Shown here one piece after another: positions 11,782 through 23,938 of a stretch of DNA of 64,000 nt. Position 1 is the stretch's first letter. Every line of letters begins with the position of its first letter. Location: positions 16,505,193-16,569,192 of the forward strand of contig JACGWO010000010.1 of assembly GCA_034509735.1 (NCBI GenBank), read 5' to 3'. The translations under genes were made by a program, and so were the position numbers. The DNA comes from Sesamum alatum. Taxonomy: Eukaryota; Streptophyta; Magnoliopsida; Lamiales; Pedaliaceae. The notes below the pieces were generated by a model that did no database searches, was not told the DNA's origin, and worked only from the letters and a program-made list of their open reading frames with translations.

Positions 11782-12416
11782 ATTTGTTGGATTACATTAT
11801 CTCAAACTCTTATATTCCTTTCTACTAAATATAATACTTTCAAATATAATTTTCTAATATTTCTCAAATATAATTTCTAATATCCCTATCAAATTTTCTA
11901 TCAATTTCTCAAATATAACTTTCAACCTGATTAAATTGAGCAAATTAATTATAGAAATGATTAAATCTACTAAATTAAGTAGTTTAAGTGATTAACTATG
12001 ACACCTCTACTTCAATTGAGACATTTAGCCAAGCACTAATTTACAAATACACAAATTCATATAAATTTTCGGTTAGACACTAAATTGAATAGTTATAAAT
12101 TACATTTATAAATGGATTTATTGAATAATATAATTATATAAATTAAGACGGTGAGGAGCTTCAATTTCAATATTCAGCTTTTTTCTTTTTCTTTCTTTTT
12201 TTGTTTTATTTTAATTTTTTCAAAAATTTCATTTACATCCCCGATTTTATTAGTTTATATAATTTGCCTCCAAATAATTTATAAAGCTCCAATTTAGTCC
12301 CCTCAAAATTTAACATATTTAAAATTTCTACCTATCATTTATAATTAAATTTATATATTTTTTTAATAATTATCAATTAGCCTCTCAATGATGTATAAAA
12401 TCCTATGGAGGTCACA
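11782..12416 (-). repeat. Gypsy 3' LTR, proximal part
   Basis: Continues the LTR interrupted at 2832 and matches 18799-19534. On the minus strand the LTR begins TGTGACCTCCATAGG at 12416, versus TGTGACGTCGATAGG at 19534. Compared with the 5' LTR it lacks ~100 bases around a GT/TA/GA microsatellite block. Confidence 0.9.
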
Positions 12417-12428
12417 ATTCTCCCTTCC
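12417..12428 (-). other. Gypsy polypurine tract
   Basis: The minus strand reads AAGGGAGAAT immediately before the TG of the 3' LTR, the expected second-strand primer site. Confidence 0.75.
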
Positions 12429-12439
12429 TAATAAAATTT

Positions 12440-12870
12440 TCGTCCTTGAAATTTGATTCTCTTACCTTTTGCTCATGGAACAAATATAGGTATTTCTTTT
12501 CATATTCTCCTCAACCACCCAGGTGGCTTCCCTTTTGAGAGTAAAGACTTCAGTAACTTCGTAATTTGTATCTCTTATCGTCTCAATTTCCTTACTACCC
12601 AAGATTTGTATCGACACTTCTACATAGGTTAATTCTTTAGAAATTTATATCTTCGGTTCATGCACTACATGACTAGGATCAGATCAATATCGTCATACTA
12701 TAAAGACATAGAGTACGTCACATCCGTGATAATTATACGGGTAAAGCTAATCGTTATGCTACTAGTCCATTTTTGGTCCGTAATTTCGTAAGGGCCAATA
12801 TACGTCAAACTCAACCTTCCTTACTTACCAAATCTCAAAATTTCTTTCCACGGAGATTTTCACCTATTTC
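12440..12870 (-). pseudogene. Gypsy integrase C-terminus and degraded chromodomain
   Basis: The minus strand shows FGK then a stop then GRLSLTYIGPYEI (about 12860-12800), the GPY/F motif of chromovirus integrases. Further down, the frame EVTEVFTLKREATW is recognisable as the end of a chromodomain, with the EATW aromatic residue intact. It is followed by NFKDENFI-like text just before the polypurine tract, as in Tekay/Del elements. Several frameshifts and stops occur. Confidence 0.6.
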
Positions 12871-13190
12871 ATATTACAGCTCTTTTTAGTGTTTATCAAC
12901 ATAACTCATTTGTCGATCTTATGCTATTTTCAAACCCCTTCTTAACTATTTCACTCATTTCTATCGTTTCTTGCAGCGACTTAGGTCCTTTAAGTTGTCT
13001 TGATCCCTCAACATCTAAATATACTAGGCTTCAATATCCTCTTTCATACAAAGCTTCATATAGGCTATCCCGGTGCTAGAATAAAACTATTATTATATGC
13101 TAATTCTAATAGTGGTAGGTGATCATTCCCAATTTCCCTTAACTCCATTGTACAAACTCTCATCATATTCCAGGGTCTGAATTGTCCTTT

Positions 13191-13376
13191 CTAATTGTCA
13201 CCTGTTTGAGGATGAAATGCTATACTAAGATGTAATTTTGTACCTAATGCCTTTTGTAAAATCTCAAAATATGAAGTAAATCGAGAATCTCTATTAGGTA
13301 CTGTAAAAATAGGCACACCATGTAATCTTACAATGTATGAGAAATACAACTTAACTAAATTTCTCCAAGGAATCAC
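13191..13376 (-). pseudogene. Gypsy integrase core fragment
   Basis: Contains IVRLHGVPIFTVPNRDSRF and AFHPQTGD, matching the chromovirus integrase core around the second catalytic Asp (NRDSRF) and the HPQTDGQ motif, here changed to HPQTGDN. The frame is open for 61 codons only; upstream and downstream parts are recognisable only in patches. Confidence 0.85.
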
Positions 13377-13718
13377 CTTATCGTATAGGTAAGTAATGAG
13401 CTGATTTTATCAGTTTATCCACAATTACCCAAATAGCATCATGTTTTTCTTTAAATGTACGTGGCAACCCAATGGAAAAATTCATAATGATCTTTTTCTA
13501 TTCCCATCCAGGTATAGATAAAGATTGAAGTCTATCTGCTAGTGCTCGATGTTCTGATCATAACCGTCAATTTGTCACATAAGTCCATTTCCCCATATCA
13601 CATACACTATCTCTCCAATTTTTTTTATCAGATTGACAACCAATATTTAACCCAAATTTGTAACATTTCCACAACATCAAAGGTACCTATACCAACATAA
13701 TCAAGAACATAATTTCTA

Positions 13719-14148
13719 GGGTAAATTACAATTAGCTCCCCTAAGGTTTGGCATAATTACAAATACCCCCTCGTTGTTTGAGAAATTACAAATACCTCCC
13801 TAGGTCTGTAACCATCTAACAAACAACCAATTTCTATCCATTTTTATGGGTAAACTGACGAAAATGCCCTTATGCACTAAATTATTTTTTATTTAATTCT
13901 TAAATTTTTTTTTTGGACTACAATGGGCAGGGAGATATTTCTTAAGTTTTTGACACATAGGAGGAATAATACAATTTGACTTGGTTGATTTTTCTACAAT
14001 TTTAATAAAAAAATTTAAGGGCAAAATGGTCAATGTTAGGCCTATGGTTAAAAATTACAAACCTCAGGGGGGTATTTATAATTTTTCAAACAACAGGAGG
14101 GTATTTGTAATTATGCCAAACCTCAGGGGAGGTAGATGTAATTTACCC
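13719..14148. mobile_element. MULE-type MITE, 430 bp, 9-bp TSD
   Basis: Inverted ends GGGTAAATTACA and TGTAATTTACCC extend for ~60 bp each, including a shared GGCATAATTACAAATACCC block. It is flanked by a perfect 9-bp duplication TAATTTCTA (13710-13718 and 14149-14157), the Mutator signature. The ends resemble the terminal repeat of the large MULE (GGGATAATTACAT, ACCTCCCCTGA), so it may be a deletion derivative of that family. It lies in the gypsy pol region. No coding. Confidence 0.9.
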
Positions 14149-14159
14149 TAATTTCTAAG

Positions 14160-16100
14160 GTCAGTACTTTAAATGCAATTAATTTCATATTGGTAGTGAT
14201 CTATAACAGTTTTAGTACTCAATAACCTAAAAGTCCAAAAACAGCTTAGGCTTTCAACCTTCTATTCTAATTCCATATGCCTTTACGTAGTGACAAGTTA
14301 AGTTTAGTCACAACTCTTATCACATCATTTTTCATTGTCTACTACCAGTAGTAGGGTCTAGATTTCAATATATTTTTAAAGTATCATAAAGCATCGCATA
14401 TAGTGTATTGTAGACATCCTACATGATCTCCTCGTGTAACCCTTCCATATCATGTACACATCCTCGCCTCCCATTCACTATCTTACACCATCCGTCCTTA
14501 TTAAAATTTTGACTTCCTGCACTTTTCTATGTTCTCTAACATCCGTAATAATAAAGATTCCAACTAGACCATAGTAGTTGCGTCACTAATTATTTCTGCC
14601 AACTATCAAGTTCCAAAATATTCTTCCCAACATATAAGAGCAAAAAATACGATACATTATCCAAGTGTATTAATCTAGTACGAATGTATGAATAATAAAG
14701 TTATACACAACCAAACCCACTTTATCACTTCCCCTCTCATACCTTCTTATATCTCATTAATATAATTTTTCCAATATTATCATCCGTAAACCAAATATCC
14801 CCAGTATAATCTGCCCTGTTAGAATTTATTGAGCACCAACAATGTCATCTCATCTCTTTAATAGATGCTACAGAAGTTTTACTCATATTTTAAGGCATCC
14901 CAAGAATATTATTTACGTAATATTAATCAGTAACACAAATCCCAAGACATCCATTATATAGTGACCATTACTATTGATGGTTATTAATATCTAAACTTTG
15001 TCAGACAATCAATACCACACTAATTACATAAGTTCTTTTTTGCATATCAAATATAGTATGCCTCCAAGATTTCTTGGCAAATTGAGAACCAATATTGAAC
15101 CAAACTTTTGACATTGTCACAGCCTAAAGAAACTACCACAACAAGACTAGTGATATAATTTCTCGGCTTAGTACTCCAATTATAGTAATTCATGTATTGA
15201 TCGATTTTCCCACAGTCGTTTATCACATTTTAGCATTAAACAAATTCAAAAATCCCAAAATAACTGAAGTATCTAAACCTCTGCTCTGATTCAGTTGTTA
15301 ACTTATACCTTAGGTTCGAAGATGTTATCCAAAATAGTAGATCACTTAAGTTGCGAAGTTGTTGACAAATAAGCGATCAACCGCTAGCTTCACATTTATT
15401 GGTCTCATTTCTATAACAATGTCACATATGACTTCCCAAATTAGCTAAGATGATTGCACTCTTCCTATCCAAGGCATCCGCCACTGCATTCGTCTTCCGA
15501 GAATGATAATTACAATCATAATTCTTTAAACAATTCTATCCACCTCCTTAGTCTTAAATTCAACTCCTTTTATACCAAAACATAATCAGACTCTTAGGGT
15601 CAGTGAAAATCTAAAATCTTTTCCCATACAAATAGTATCTCCAATCTTCAATGCAAGTATAATTGCTGCTAACTCCAAATCATGGGTGGGGTAAATTAAC
15701 TAGTGGATCCTTAATCGACGAGATGCATAAGAAATCACCTTCCTTTTTTTGTATTGATACACACCCTAAACCTTATTGCAAAGCATCTGTATGTACCACG
15801 TATCCACCACTACCCGATGTTAAAACCAAAATCCGAGTCGATGTCAATATTTTCTTTAACTCATTAAAACTTCGTTAACACTACTCAATCCAGTGAAACA
15901 CTACCCCTTTCTCAATACCTTTGACAAGGCTTTAGTCACATTCTTCGGTATTCTCCATTTCTTAATAGCTTTCACCTTTATAAGGTCAAACCTAACCCCA
16001 TCTTCAGGTACCCCACATCTTAAAAAAACTACCTAATTCACCCAAAAGTTATACCTATTTAACTGAGCATAAAACTCTTTCTCTTTCAAGATTAACTCAT
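14160..16100 (-). pseudogene. Gypsy RNase H/integrase N-terminal region, heavily decayed
   Basis: Lies between the RT and integrase fragments in the minus-strand order. The spacing fits RNase H followed by the integrase zinc finger and connector, but no open frame longer than about 70 codons remains. Assignment is by position more than by motifs. Confidence 0.55.
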
Positions 16101-16103
16101 TAT

Positions 16104-17170
16104 TTATGAATGTCGTTCATAATCTCCCATATTCCTCGAATACTCAAAGATTTCATTTGTGATACTACCACAAATTGACCCGAACTCTCTTGACATTAAT
16201 GTTCGGTTCATAAATGTCAAAAACGCCATCAATTCATTTGTTAATTTGAAAGGCATTACTAAAACCTCATAGTGACCATAATGAGTGCAAAAGACTATTT
16301 TAAGTATATCCCTCTCATGTATCATTAATTGCTAATAACCAGACCTCAAATGAATCTTTGAGAATATTCTAACCCCTACTAGTCTAGCAAGTCATCAATT
16401 CTTGGTAGTGGAAAATTATTTTTCATCGTCACCCTATTCACTTGGCGATAACCAATACACAACCTCAAAATATCTCTTTTTCACGAACAACGCTAGTGCT
16501 CCCCACAGTGAAATACTCAATCTAATGAATTATTTCTCCACAAATTCTTCAATTTGCTTTTTATGTTCCAGCAATTCTACTAAAGTCATTCTATACAGTG
16601 CAATTGAAATAGGTGTTATCCCAAAATATTCTCTATTTCAACATTTACTTTTTTGATATGGTGCTAACCAGGTAATTTCTTAGAAAAATATCAAGAAATT
16701 CTCTAATTATTCGGATACCTAATACACCCAGACTGACCATCGTCGTATCATGTACATTAACTAAATATGCCTCGCCCCTTTATTTAGTTAAATAAAAGAC
16801 AGTCGCAACAAAAAAAATTAAATAGTTGGGTATGACTTTTCTTTTTCTCAAAAATACCGTCTTCATTTGCCCAATGACTTTTATCGCCACATTCTTTATT
16901 TGACAGTCAACCATAGTGCGATACAAGGTAACCAATCATTCTAGAATAACGTAAAACTCCCTAATGTTTATCTCACCCAAATTTATACATAGTGTAACAT
17001 CATCCACTACCAGTAAACAAGATCCTAAAACTATATTAACTGGTATAACTTCACCAGTACCCACATGTACACATATATCATATCTTAACGATTCTATATC
17101 ACAATGTCCAAACTCTAATGACGCCTTTGGGTCATCAACGCTTCACCTGATATGCCATCCTATATGAAAC
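16104..17170 (-). pseudogene. Gypsy protease and reverse transcriptase, broken
   Basis: Minus strand: the protease tail contains NIREFYVILEWL, the counterpart of the DFDVILGMDWL motif (about 16965-16930). Then comes GEAYLVNVHDT (about 16770). The RT part includes RIFSKIHLRSGY (near 16360) and HYGHYEVLVMPFKLTN (16104-16325), the conserved block B region of gypsy RT. The catalytic YxDD is not preserved in this frame (text reads CGSITNEIFEYS). Many stops. No gag is found between the primer-binding site and the protease, so ~1 kb or more of the 5' coding region has been lost. Confidence 0.8.
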
Positions 17171-17257
17171 CCATATTTATACTTAGATTCATAATATAGG
17201 TTTTAGGTATTCTATAATACCACTGCCCACCAAATATCTTGGAGAATCTAATCCCTA

Positions 17258-17271
17258 CTCTGATACCACCA
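17258..17271 (-). other. Gypsy primer-binding site
   Basis: The minus strand reads TGGTATCAGAG, complementary to the 3' end of initiator Met-tRNA, two to five bases inside the LTR end at 17274. This fixes the element orientation as minus. Confidence 0.85.
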
Positions 17272-17273
17272 GA

Positions 17274-17453
17274 TGTGATACCCTCTAATGGCACTACGAC
17301 TATATCGCCCCTAAATATCACACTTAACGTAAACCCTTTTTGAATTTGTAATTATGTGCATAATTTAGTCTTTGTTGAGTATATATATATATATATATAT
17401 ATACAAAGTTTTATCATCACAACAAGCATATTTATCATCTCATCCACGAGATC

Positions 17454-17484
<31 letters not shown>

Positions 17485-19288
17485 GACCAAAAATGGAGCT
17501 ATTATAATTAGTTCATGTGCCACTTTCACTTTTAACCCAAAATGAGACTACTATTTCTATTTACAATGAAGAGAAAACTACATGCTGGCCCCAACCTGAC
17601 TGGAATGCAAAACATGGACCTAGTTCTTGTGAGTAGGCACAACAAAAGCTACACTTGGAAAATATTAGCAGAGGAATGAGCCTGCAACTCAATAAGTAAA
17701 TAACGGCCACCAACGATACACACACCTCAATTGTAGCTTCAACAAGACAAAAGCAAGCAACTTATAGAAAATATAATCAATTTGATCGAGCACATTTCAT
17801 TTCATTTCTCCATGTAATAATCTCATAACAAGATAATCAATCAAACTCGTCTTTTCCAAGTTGGCTTACCAGAAAGGTGATATAGTATGTTTCTCCACCA
17901 ACTCAACCTCACTATTCATTCATACATATACATTAATCCCCTTAACATGCCATATAGGCCCCTCAATCTCATTTCGCATAAAAGCTCTTTTCATTTCGTA
18001 TCATAGCTCTTTTCACATCGCATCATAGCTCTTTCATATCGCATCATAGCTCTTTTCATTTTATTTTGCAACATAGGTTATTCAACAACATCAAGGGATA
18101 TTCATATCATAATTACATTTAATTTCCATCACTCCTTCGATTTCATATATCACCATTCTTGTAAGAAACTAATCAAGTAAAAGCCCATACCAACACATTA
18201 TATTTTGCAAGCACCAACAACACATCATTCAACAAATAGAATACTTCAATACATTTCATCATTTCACTTTCACAACATTAATTGTTCAAATTAAATGACC
18301 AATAACTCATAAAATTCAAAATAGATTAATTCTAGCACGAATCATAGACTTATATAAAGGTCGTATCACAAAGAAAGAATACATATATAGATAGTACTAA
18401 TTATTTACTTACACAAAACTGATAGGAAAAAAGAACATATATAGGAAGAACTAATTCTTTACTTACCTCGATTTTATCATGACTCAATTAGATAGCAAAT
18501 AAGAAGTTGTTCAATCTTGTACTTTATCCCCGTCTCCTATAATAAGTTATAATGTATATAATGAATATCTAGAATGTCAGTTTTTAGATAGAATATTTAA
18601 TATTATTTATATATTTTTCACCATTCTCTCAATATTTCATTTCTATCAAAATTCATATATTCGTTCCATTTCTTGAAAATAACTAAGCAATCTAGCTTCT
18701 TATATATATGTATATATATATATATAATTTATCAATTAACTCATAAGAATCTATTCCATTAAACCCCTGATCTTATTGTAGCTACCATTCTTAAGAACAA
18801 TTCTTGGATTACATTATCTCAAACTCTTATATTCCTTTATACTAAATATAATACTTTCAAATATAAATTTCTAATATTTCTCAAATATAATTTTCTAATA
18901 CCCCTATCAAATTTTCTATCAATTTCTCAAATATAACTTTCAACCTGATTAAATTGACCAAATTAATTATTGAAATGATTAAATCTACTAAATTAAGTAG
19001 TTTAAGTCATTAACTATGACACATCTAATTCAATTGAGATATTTAGCCAAACACTAATTTAAAAATATACAAATTCATAAACTTTTTCAGTTAAACACTA
19101 AATCGAATAGTATACATTATATTTAATAAATGCATTTATTTAATAATATAATTATATAAATTAATAGTAATTAAATATTAAATTCTCACCTTTCTGTTAC
19201 TTCAGTGAACATGCGTGTGTGTGTTCTTATTTTGTTTATTTGTGTGGTTGTTTGTTTTGTGTGTGTTTATTTTGTTTTAGCTTAATAC

Positions 19289-19330
<42 letters not shown>

Positions 19331-19534
19331 TAAAGATGATGAGGCGGTGAGGAGCTACCCCAATTTTATTAATTTATATAATTTACCCCCAAATAATTTA
19401 TAAAGCTCCAATTTAGTGCCCTCAAAATTTAATATATTTAAAGTTTCTACCTATAACTTATAATTAACTTTATATTTTTTTTAATAATTATCAATTAGCC
19501 TATCAATTATGTATAAAATCCTATCGACGTCACA
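17274..19534 (-). repeat. Gypsy 5' LTR, uninterrupted
   Basis: 2,261 bp, with TGTGA/TCACA terminal inverted repeats. It aligns with the split 3' LTR and retains the empty CACTA target. It carries four copies of the 22-bp unit (17972-18064), TA microsatellites at 17376-17402 and 17455-17480, and a TA/GA microsatellite at 19290-19330. No coding. Confidence 0.92.
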
Positions 19535-19539
19535 GGTAT

Positions 19540-19885
19540 ACATTGAACGAAGCCCAAAAATATGGATCACGAATTGCATGGATTTTTTGAGAATATGCCT
19601 TCATGTACATGGACTTATGGAAACTAGAATCTGTGTATAATTCTATGTTGTCCCTTTTGTGCTCAATTGCTAATACAACATGCTTGCATTGGATTCTAGA
19701 ACCATTCCACACTCTACGATCACAAGTTCTTTCTCGCAAATTGACAATATAGTGAATGTTTTTATCATTTACTTGAAACTCAAACTCACTTGCAGTTAAC
19801 AACCTACAGTTGTTGGCTTCCTCCTTCACACCATTCAACTTTACCAACATATTTGGGGATACAATATTGTTCCATTTTTTTTTAC
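19540..19885 (-). pseudogene. MULE transposase SWIM-domain segment
   Basis: On the minus strand the frame is open from about 19885 (SERVKKKWNNIVSPNMLVKL) through RTCDRRVWNGSRIQCKHVVL to AIRDPYFWASFNVY. This is the post-catalytic region and SWIM zinc finger (CxC...CxH) of MuDR-type transposases; the second Cys of the CxC pair appears to be Arg. The lower end joins in frame to the piece at 1284-1076 across the gypsy insertion. The upper end is cut near 19894 by an LTR, and the coding should continue from the piece that ends at 24782. Confidence 0.85.
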
Positions 19886-19893
19886 TCTCTCAC

Positions 19894-20235
19894 TGATAGT
19901 GATAGGAAATTCGGGTAAGAAAAATTACGAAAATACCCTCAAGATTTCAAGATTATTACGTTAGTGCCATAGAAGGAAGTTGGAGGGAAGTTGGCGGCGG
20001 TTACCTGAGGGAAGTTGCAAAGAAAGTGGGGACGTGGAATGACGAAGCTGCCCTCGACAGTTTAATCTGGATCATAGGATTGAGGGAAGTTGAGGGATAA
20101 TATTGTATTTTCACCCCCTAGAATTTACTATAAATAGGGGTGAATCTCATTTTGTAATTCACTTCACATTATTAATAGAAGTTCTACTTTCTATTTTCTT
20201 GTTTTTGCATTCTCTTGTTACAACTCGAGACAACA
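19894..20235 (+). repeat. Probable short LTR of an unclassified retrotransposon
   Basis: Begins TGATAGTGATAGG and ends CGAGACAACA. It has a TATA-like CTATAAATAGGGG (near 20130) followed ~60 bases later by ATTAATAGAAG, an LTR promoter and polyadenylation layout on the plus strand. The following TGGTTAGGC could be a primer-binding site. No partner LTR is visible; it may lie in the gap or have been lost. It interrupts the MULE transposase. Boundaries are tentative. Confidence 0.45.
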
Positions 20236-20264
20236 TGGTTAGGCTATTCATTTCCCGAACTTCT

Positions 20265-22494
20265 TGAAGGACAAGCGGATCCGCCCGGGAGCGCGAGCGG
20301 AAGCGAGAAAGGCGAGAAAAGTGCGTAAATTTAAATCAAATTCAAAAATACGCGAATCCCAAGGGGTGTACCCTTGGGTGCTCAACCGGGCGGTCGATGT
20401 AGGATGTGTAAATATTAAAACATATATTTAAACACATAGGGCATAGATATACAAATGAAATCAATCAAAGCGTAATAAACCGTTACCTTTGATTGTTTAG
20501 CGTATGCTCCCGGCTACTAGCGTTGTTCCTTCTCCGGAATGCTCACGAAATCGAAATGTATGGATTCTCCAAAGGTGATCTACACCACACCGGAAGAAAC
20601 ACACGTTCTTCTTGCTAGAAAAGAACGGGTTTAGGAAGGAATCGGTTTAAGAGAAGAACACTATGAATTAGTGTTCTCTTAAACTTACTTTGTTCTTCTT
20701 CTTGATTCAAAATCAAGTAAAGAACACAAGTGTAAGAGAGGGAGGGAGCACGAAATTTTGAGAGAGAGGAGAGGATTTTTGTCTTCTCTTTTTCCTAGAA
20801 AAAGATGAATAATGAATCACTTATGCTAGGTGTTGTATATTCTAATATATATACATAATTAATGTGATTATTGGAATGTGTCTAGGTTCATCCAAGGATG
20901 TCTAGATTCATTCCAATCAATCACCATCAATTCTTCAATCAAGCCTACCAAAATTTATGGTATGATCAAATCATACCAAAAGGGAAGAGCTTGATTGGAG
21001 TTGATTTGTCTCTTTCCAAAAGAGATAAGTCAACATACCACCTAGCATGAAACATGGCTGATTTTGCTTCCTCCAAGGCAGCGTGTCGGCCATGTTTAAT
21101 TAAGGAAAGAAGTCCAACTTCTTCCCATTCCAAATTAGGAATTATTTCTCCTCTCGGGTATAATTTAACGGACCGGGATTTATCGTAATCCAATTACGAC
21201 GAACCCAATATTAAATCCAATTTAATGTCCACTTAAATTATTCTCGTTGATCTTTTAATCCAATTAAAAGATCCAACGTCTCAACATCTCAACTTTCCAT
21301 ATTTAATGGAAAATCCAATTTACCAATTAAATGAAAGCCCGATACAATATCGGCCCGTCCATCCAATGGACTTTCCCTTAAGTAATCCAATTACTTATTT
21401 TATCCTTCGAGATTGACTCCAAGTCAATCTCTCAATCTCCTCGGTGATTTGTGTGTGACCCTTTAGGTTCACCCTCATCTAGACTTGGGCCCGTGTCCCA
21501 CAAGGGCCCGTTACCATGGGTGGCCGTCTAGCAACGGTCCATGGTACTAGAGACTAGGTGAATTGGCGTGAATATTTAGGCGCCGATTCCGTACGGGTAC
21601 AATCCTTCCGTCTACCGTCTCCCGGCCTTAGTCTAGGGTATGGAATTGAGCGTCGGTTCCCATCCTTGACTAGGCATCTATGCTTAATACTCGAGACCAC
21701 GTATGCTTCATTGCGTCGACACAGGAAACCATTCCCTGTTCGACCAAACATTGTGGCAACAGCTTCAAACAGCATGAACGCGTCTCCGAGTGCATAGGAG
21801 ATACCTCTGTCACATACTGACAGGGGACGGATCCTCTTCTTGGAATCCACCGTCCTCGCTACACATTCTGACTCCACTGGACAAGGCTTATGATAATCAT
21901 CTTACAGAATGATTACCTCTCACCAGATCCAAGATACAGCCGTTCTGTGCACGCGACTGCCATGATCCCTCAAGTCTGAGGATTACTCCCGTACTATCGG
22001 AACTGGGGAAAACCAATCATACCGACCAAGCCTCCAAGGCTTCCATATGATGATCCCTGTGAGTTAGTCCAGTTGGCTCGACCCCAGTCGACCAACCCAT
22101 CAAGATCGTGTAGGCGTCCCACGCCTGTCACCGATGAAACACGGCACTCATCCAATGAACACGACTCTTGACGCAAGTCTCAATAGGACTCTCGATCCCC
22201 TGTCTCGAGGTCCTCGACTTGGAACGTTTCAGACCCAACTCTTAATCAGTTGGTTTCATGACCACCATCCAATGCGTGGCCCAACTGCACGAGTTGTTAT
22301 CCATGGTCTGTGGGCTTTGTTGCGATATAAGTTAAACGCCGTTTTAACAAATGTAAAGTGAGCACAACAAAGTAGGTACCAATAGTTACGAACACTCACT
22401 TTATTCATCACATAATAATATTACATTCACATCAAGTTGTCGGATAGGTTACAAATTGCCAAACCTATTGGCTTTCTGGTCACCTATTCCAACA
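20265..22494 (-). repeat. Copia-1 3' LTR (minus strand)
   Basis: The upper boundary is secure: the minus strand reads AAGTGGGAGAT then TGTTGGAATAGGTGACC at 22494. The lower boundary near 20265 (tgaagg on the plus strand) is a guess; an LTR of ~2.2 kb would be long for copia. The open frames inside (20966-21193, 21554-21877 and others) are not recognised and are probably chance. Confidence 0.6.
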
Positions 22495-22507
22495 ATCTCC
22501 CACTTGA
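22495..22507 (-). other. Copia-1 polypurine tract
   Basis: The minus strand reads AAGTGGGAGAT directly before the LTR start TGTTGG. Confidence 0.75.
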
Positions 22508-23938
22508 CCTAAAGCCAATCACCCATTGACCTCGAACCTCTTATTCAGATGGTGAGTATGGGCAACTTGCGACATGGGCTTAGCAAGTGGATCTGCTATG
22601 TTTTGTGCGGAGCTGACTCGGTCCAACCGAACGTCACTCCTACTATCCATCTCTCTAAGAGATGGTAGCGTCTAAGAATATGCTTGGATCGTGATGAGAT
22701 CTCGGTTCCTTTGCTAGCGCTATCGCCCCGTTGTTATCATAAAAGATAATTACAGGCTTAGCAATGCTAGGTATTACATCCAACCCTTGGATGTAGCTCA
22801 TCAACCAAACCATTCCTTAGCAGCTTCCAAAGCCGCTATGTATTCAAAACTGTATGGTGGAGTCCCGCCGTGGTAGCCTGCTTGGAACCTTTCCAAGTAA
22901 CACACGCCACCATTTAGTCTAAATACAAAACCAAATTGAGACTTGGCATCTTCGTCATCCGACTGGAAGCTAGCGTCGCTATAGCCTTCCAGTATCAACT
23001 CTCCACCGCCGTAGATCAAGAACACATCCTTAGTCCTTTTTAGGTACTTCAGGATAGTCTTGACTGCACTCCAGTGTGCCTCCCGGCACACGACTGATAT
23101 CGACTTGTTACGCTCAAAGCGAAAGCCACATCAGGTCTACTGCATTGAACAGCATACTGTATGCTGCCTACGGCTGAAGCATAGGGGATGTCCAACATCC
23201 TTTTAAGCTCCTCATCAGTCTTAGGAGACTGCTTCTTGGATAACTTAATTCCATGCCTCATAGGAAGGAATCCTCGTTTTGAGTTCTCCATCTTGAATCT
23301 CTTCAAGACTTTCTCAATGTACGAGGATTGGGCCATTCCTAACATCCTTCTAGATCTATCCCTGTAGATCTTGATGCCAAGGATGTAGGATGCCCTCGCC
23401 CATATCCTTCATGGAGAATTGCATTGACAGCCAAGCTTTAGTGGTACCCAACATCTTAGCATCATTCCCAATGAGCAAGATGTCATCCACGTAAAGCACC
23501 AGAAACGCAACTGAGCTCCCACTGATCTTCTTGTATACACAAGGATCGGACTCATTCTTGATGAATCATATCCCCGTATGAGTTCATCAAAACGTATGTT
23601 CCAGCTTCGGGAAGCTTGTTTGAGGCCATAGATGGACCTTTGGAGACGGCAGACCTTCTGCTCTTCTCCAACAGTTGTGAAACCTTCCGGTTGATCCATA
23701 TAGATCTCTTCCTCTACGAAACCGTTGAGGAAAGCCATTTTCACGTCCATCTGCCATATTTCATAGTCATACCATGCTGCTATGGCAAGCAGTATCCGAA
23801 TGGACTTGGCCATTGCTACAGGCGAGTAGGTTTCCTCAAAATCGACCCCGGGTCGCTGAGTGTAACCTTTCGCCACAAGCCTGGTCTTGAAGGTTGTAAC
23901 CTCCCCGTCAGCTCCAAGCTTACATTTGTAGACCCATT
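22508..23938 (-). pseudogene. Copia-1 polyprotein, RT-RNase H part
   Basis: Minus strand: KGYTQRPGVDFEETYSPV and WQMDVKMAFLNG (23938-23409) are the RVT_2 core of copia RT, with IYGLKQASRSW following. A frameshift near 23400 leads to IPYASAVGSIQYA and RPDVAFAL (23345-23100). Another leads to the RNase H part (LEGYSDASFQSD, GGGELIL; 23091-22801). A final stop-containing stretch (FYDNNGAIALAKEPRS) runs to the polypurine tract. The RT N-terminus, integrase, gag and 5' LTR are not seen: at 23938 the frame is cut by a plus-strand LTR. Confidence 0.85.

Larger units (their letters stand above)
1287..19534 (-). mobile_element. Ty3/gypsy chromovirus (Tekay/Del-like), gag-less
   Basis: The minus-strand element has two LTRs (17274-19534 and 1287-2832 plus 11782-12416). 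Its primer-binding site matches initiator Met-tRNA, and a purine-rich tract precedes the 3' LTR. Flanking 5-bp target duplications GGTAT lie at 1282-1286 and 19535-19539. Pol domains follow the gypsy order protease, RT, RNase H, integrase. A GPYEI motif, a degraded chromodomain and a purine-rich exit resembling Tekay/Del elements support the chromovirus call. Total 18,248 bp, of which 8,949 are a CACTA insertion and its duplication and 439 a MITE with its duplication. It inserted in the MULE transposase gene. All coding is broken by many stops. Confidence 0.9.

Noticed and set aside
12417..17273. Integrated plant pararetrovirus as an alternative to a gypsy element
   Set aside because: Integrase and chromodomain remnants, LTRs and a tRNA primer site are present, and no movement or coat protein was seen.
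20265..22494. Possible host genes among the short frames at 20966-22361
   Set aside because: No motifs, overlapping on both strands, and inside the probable copia LTR.
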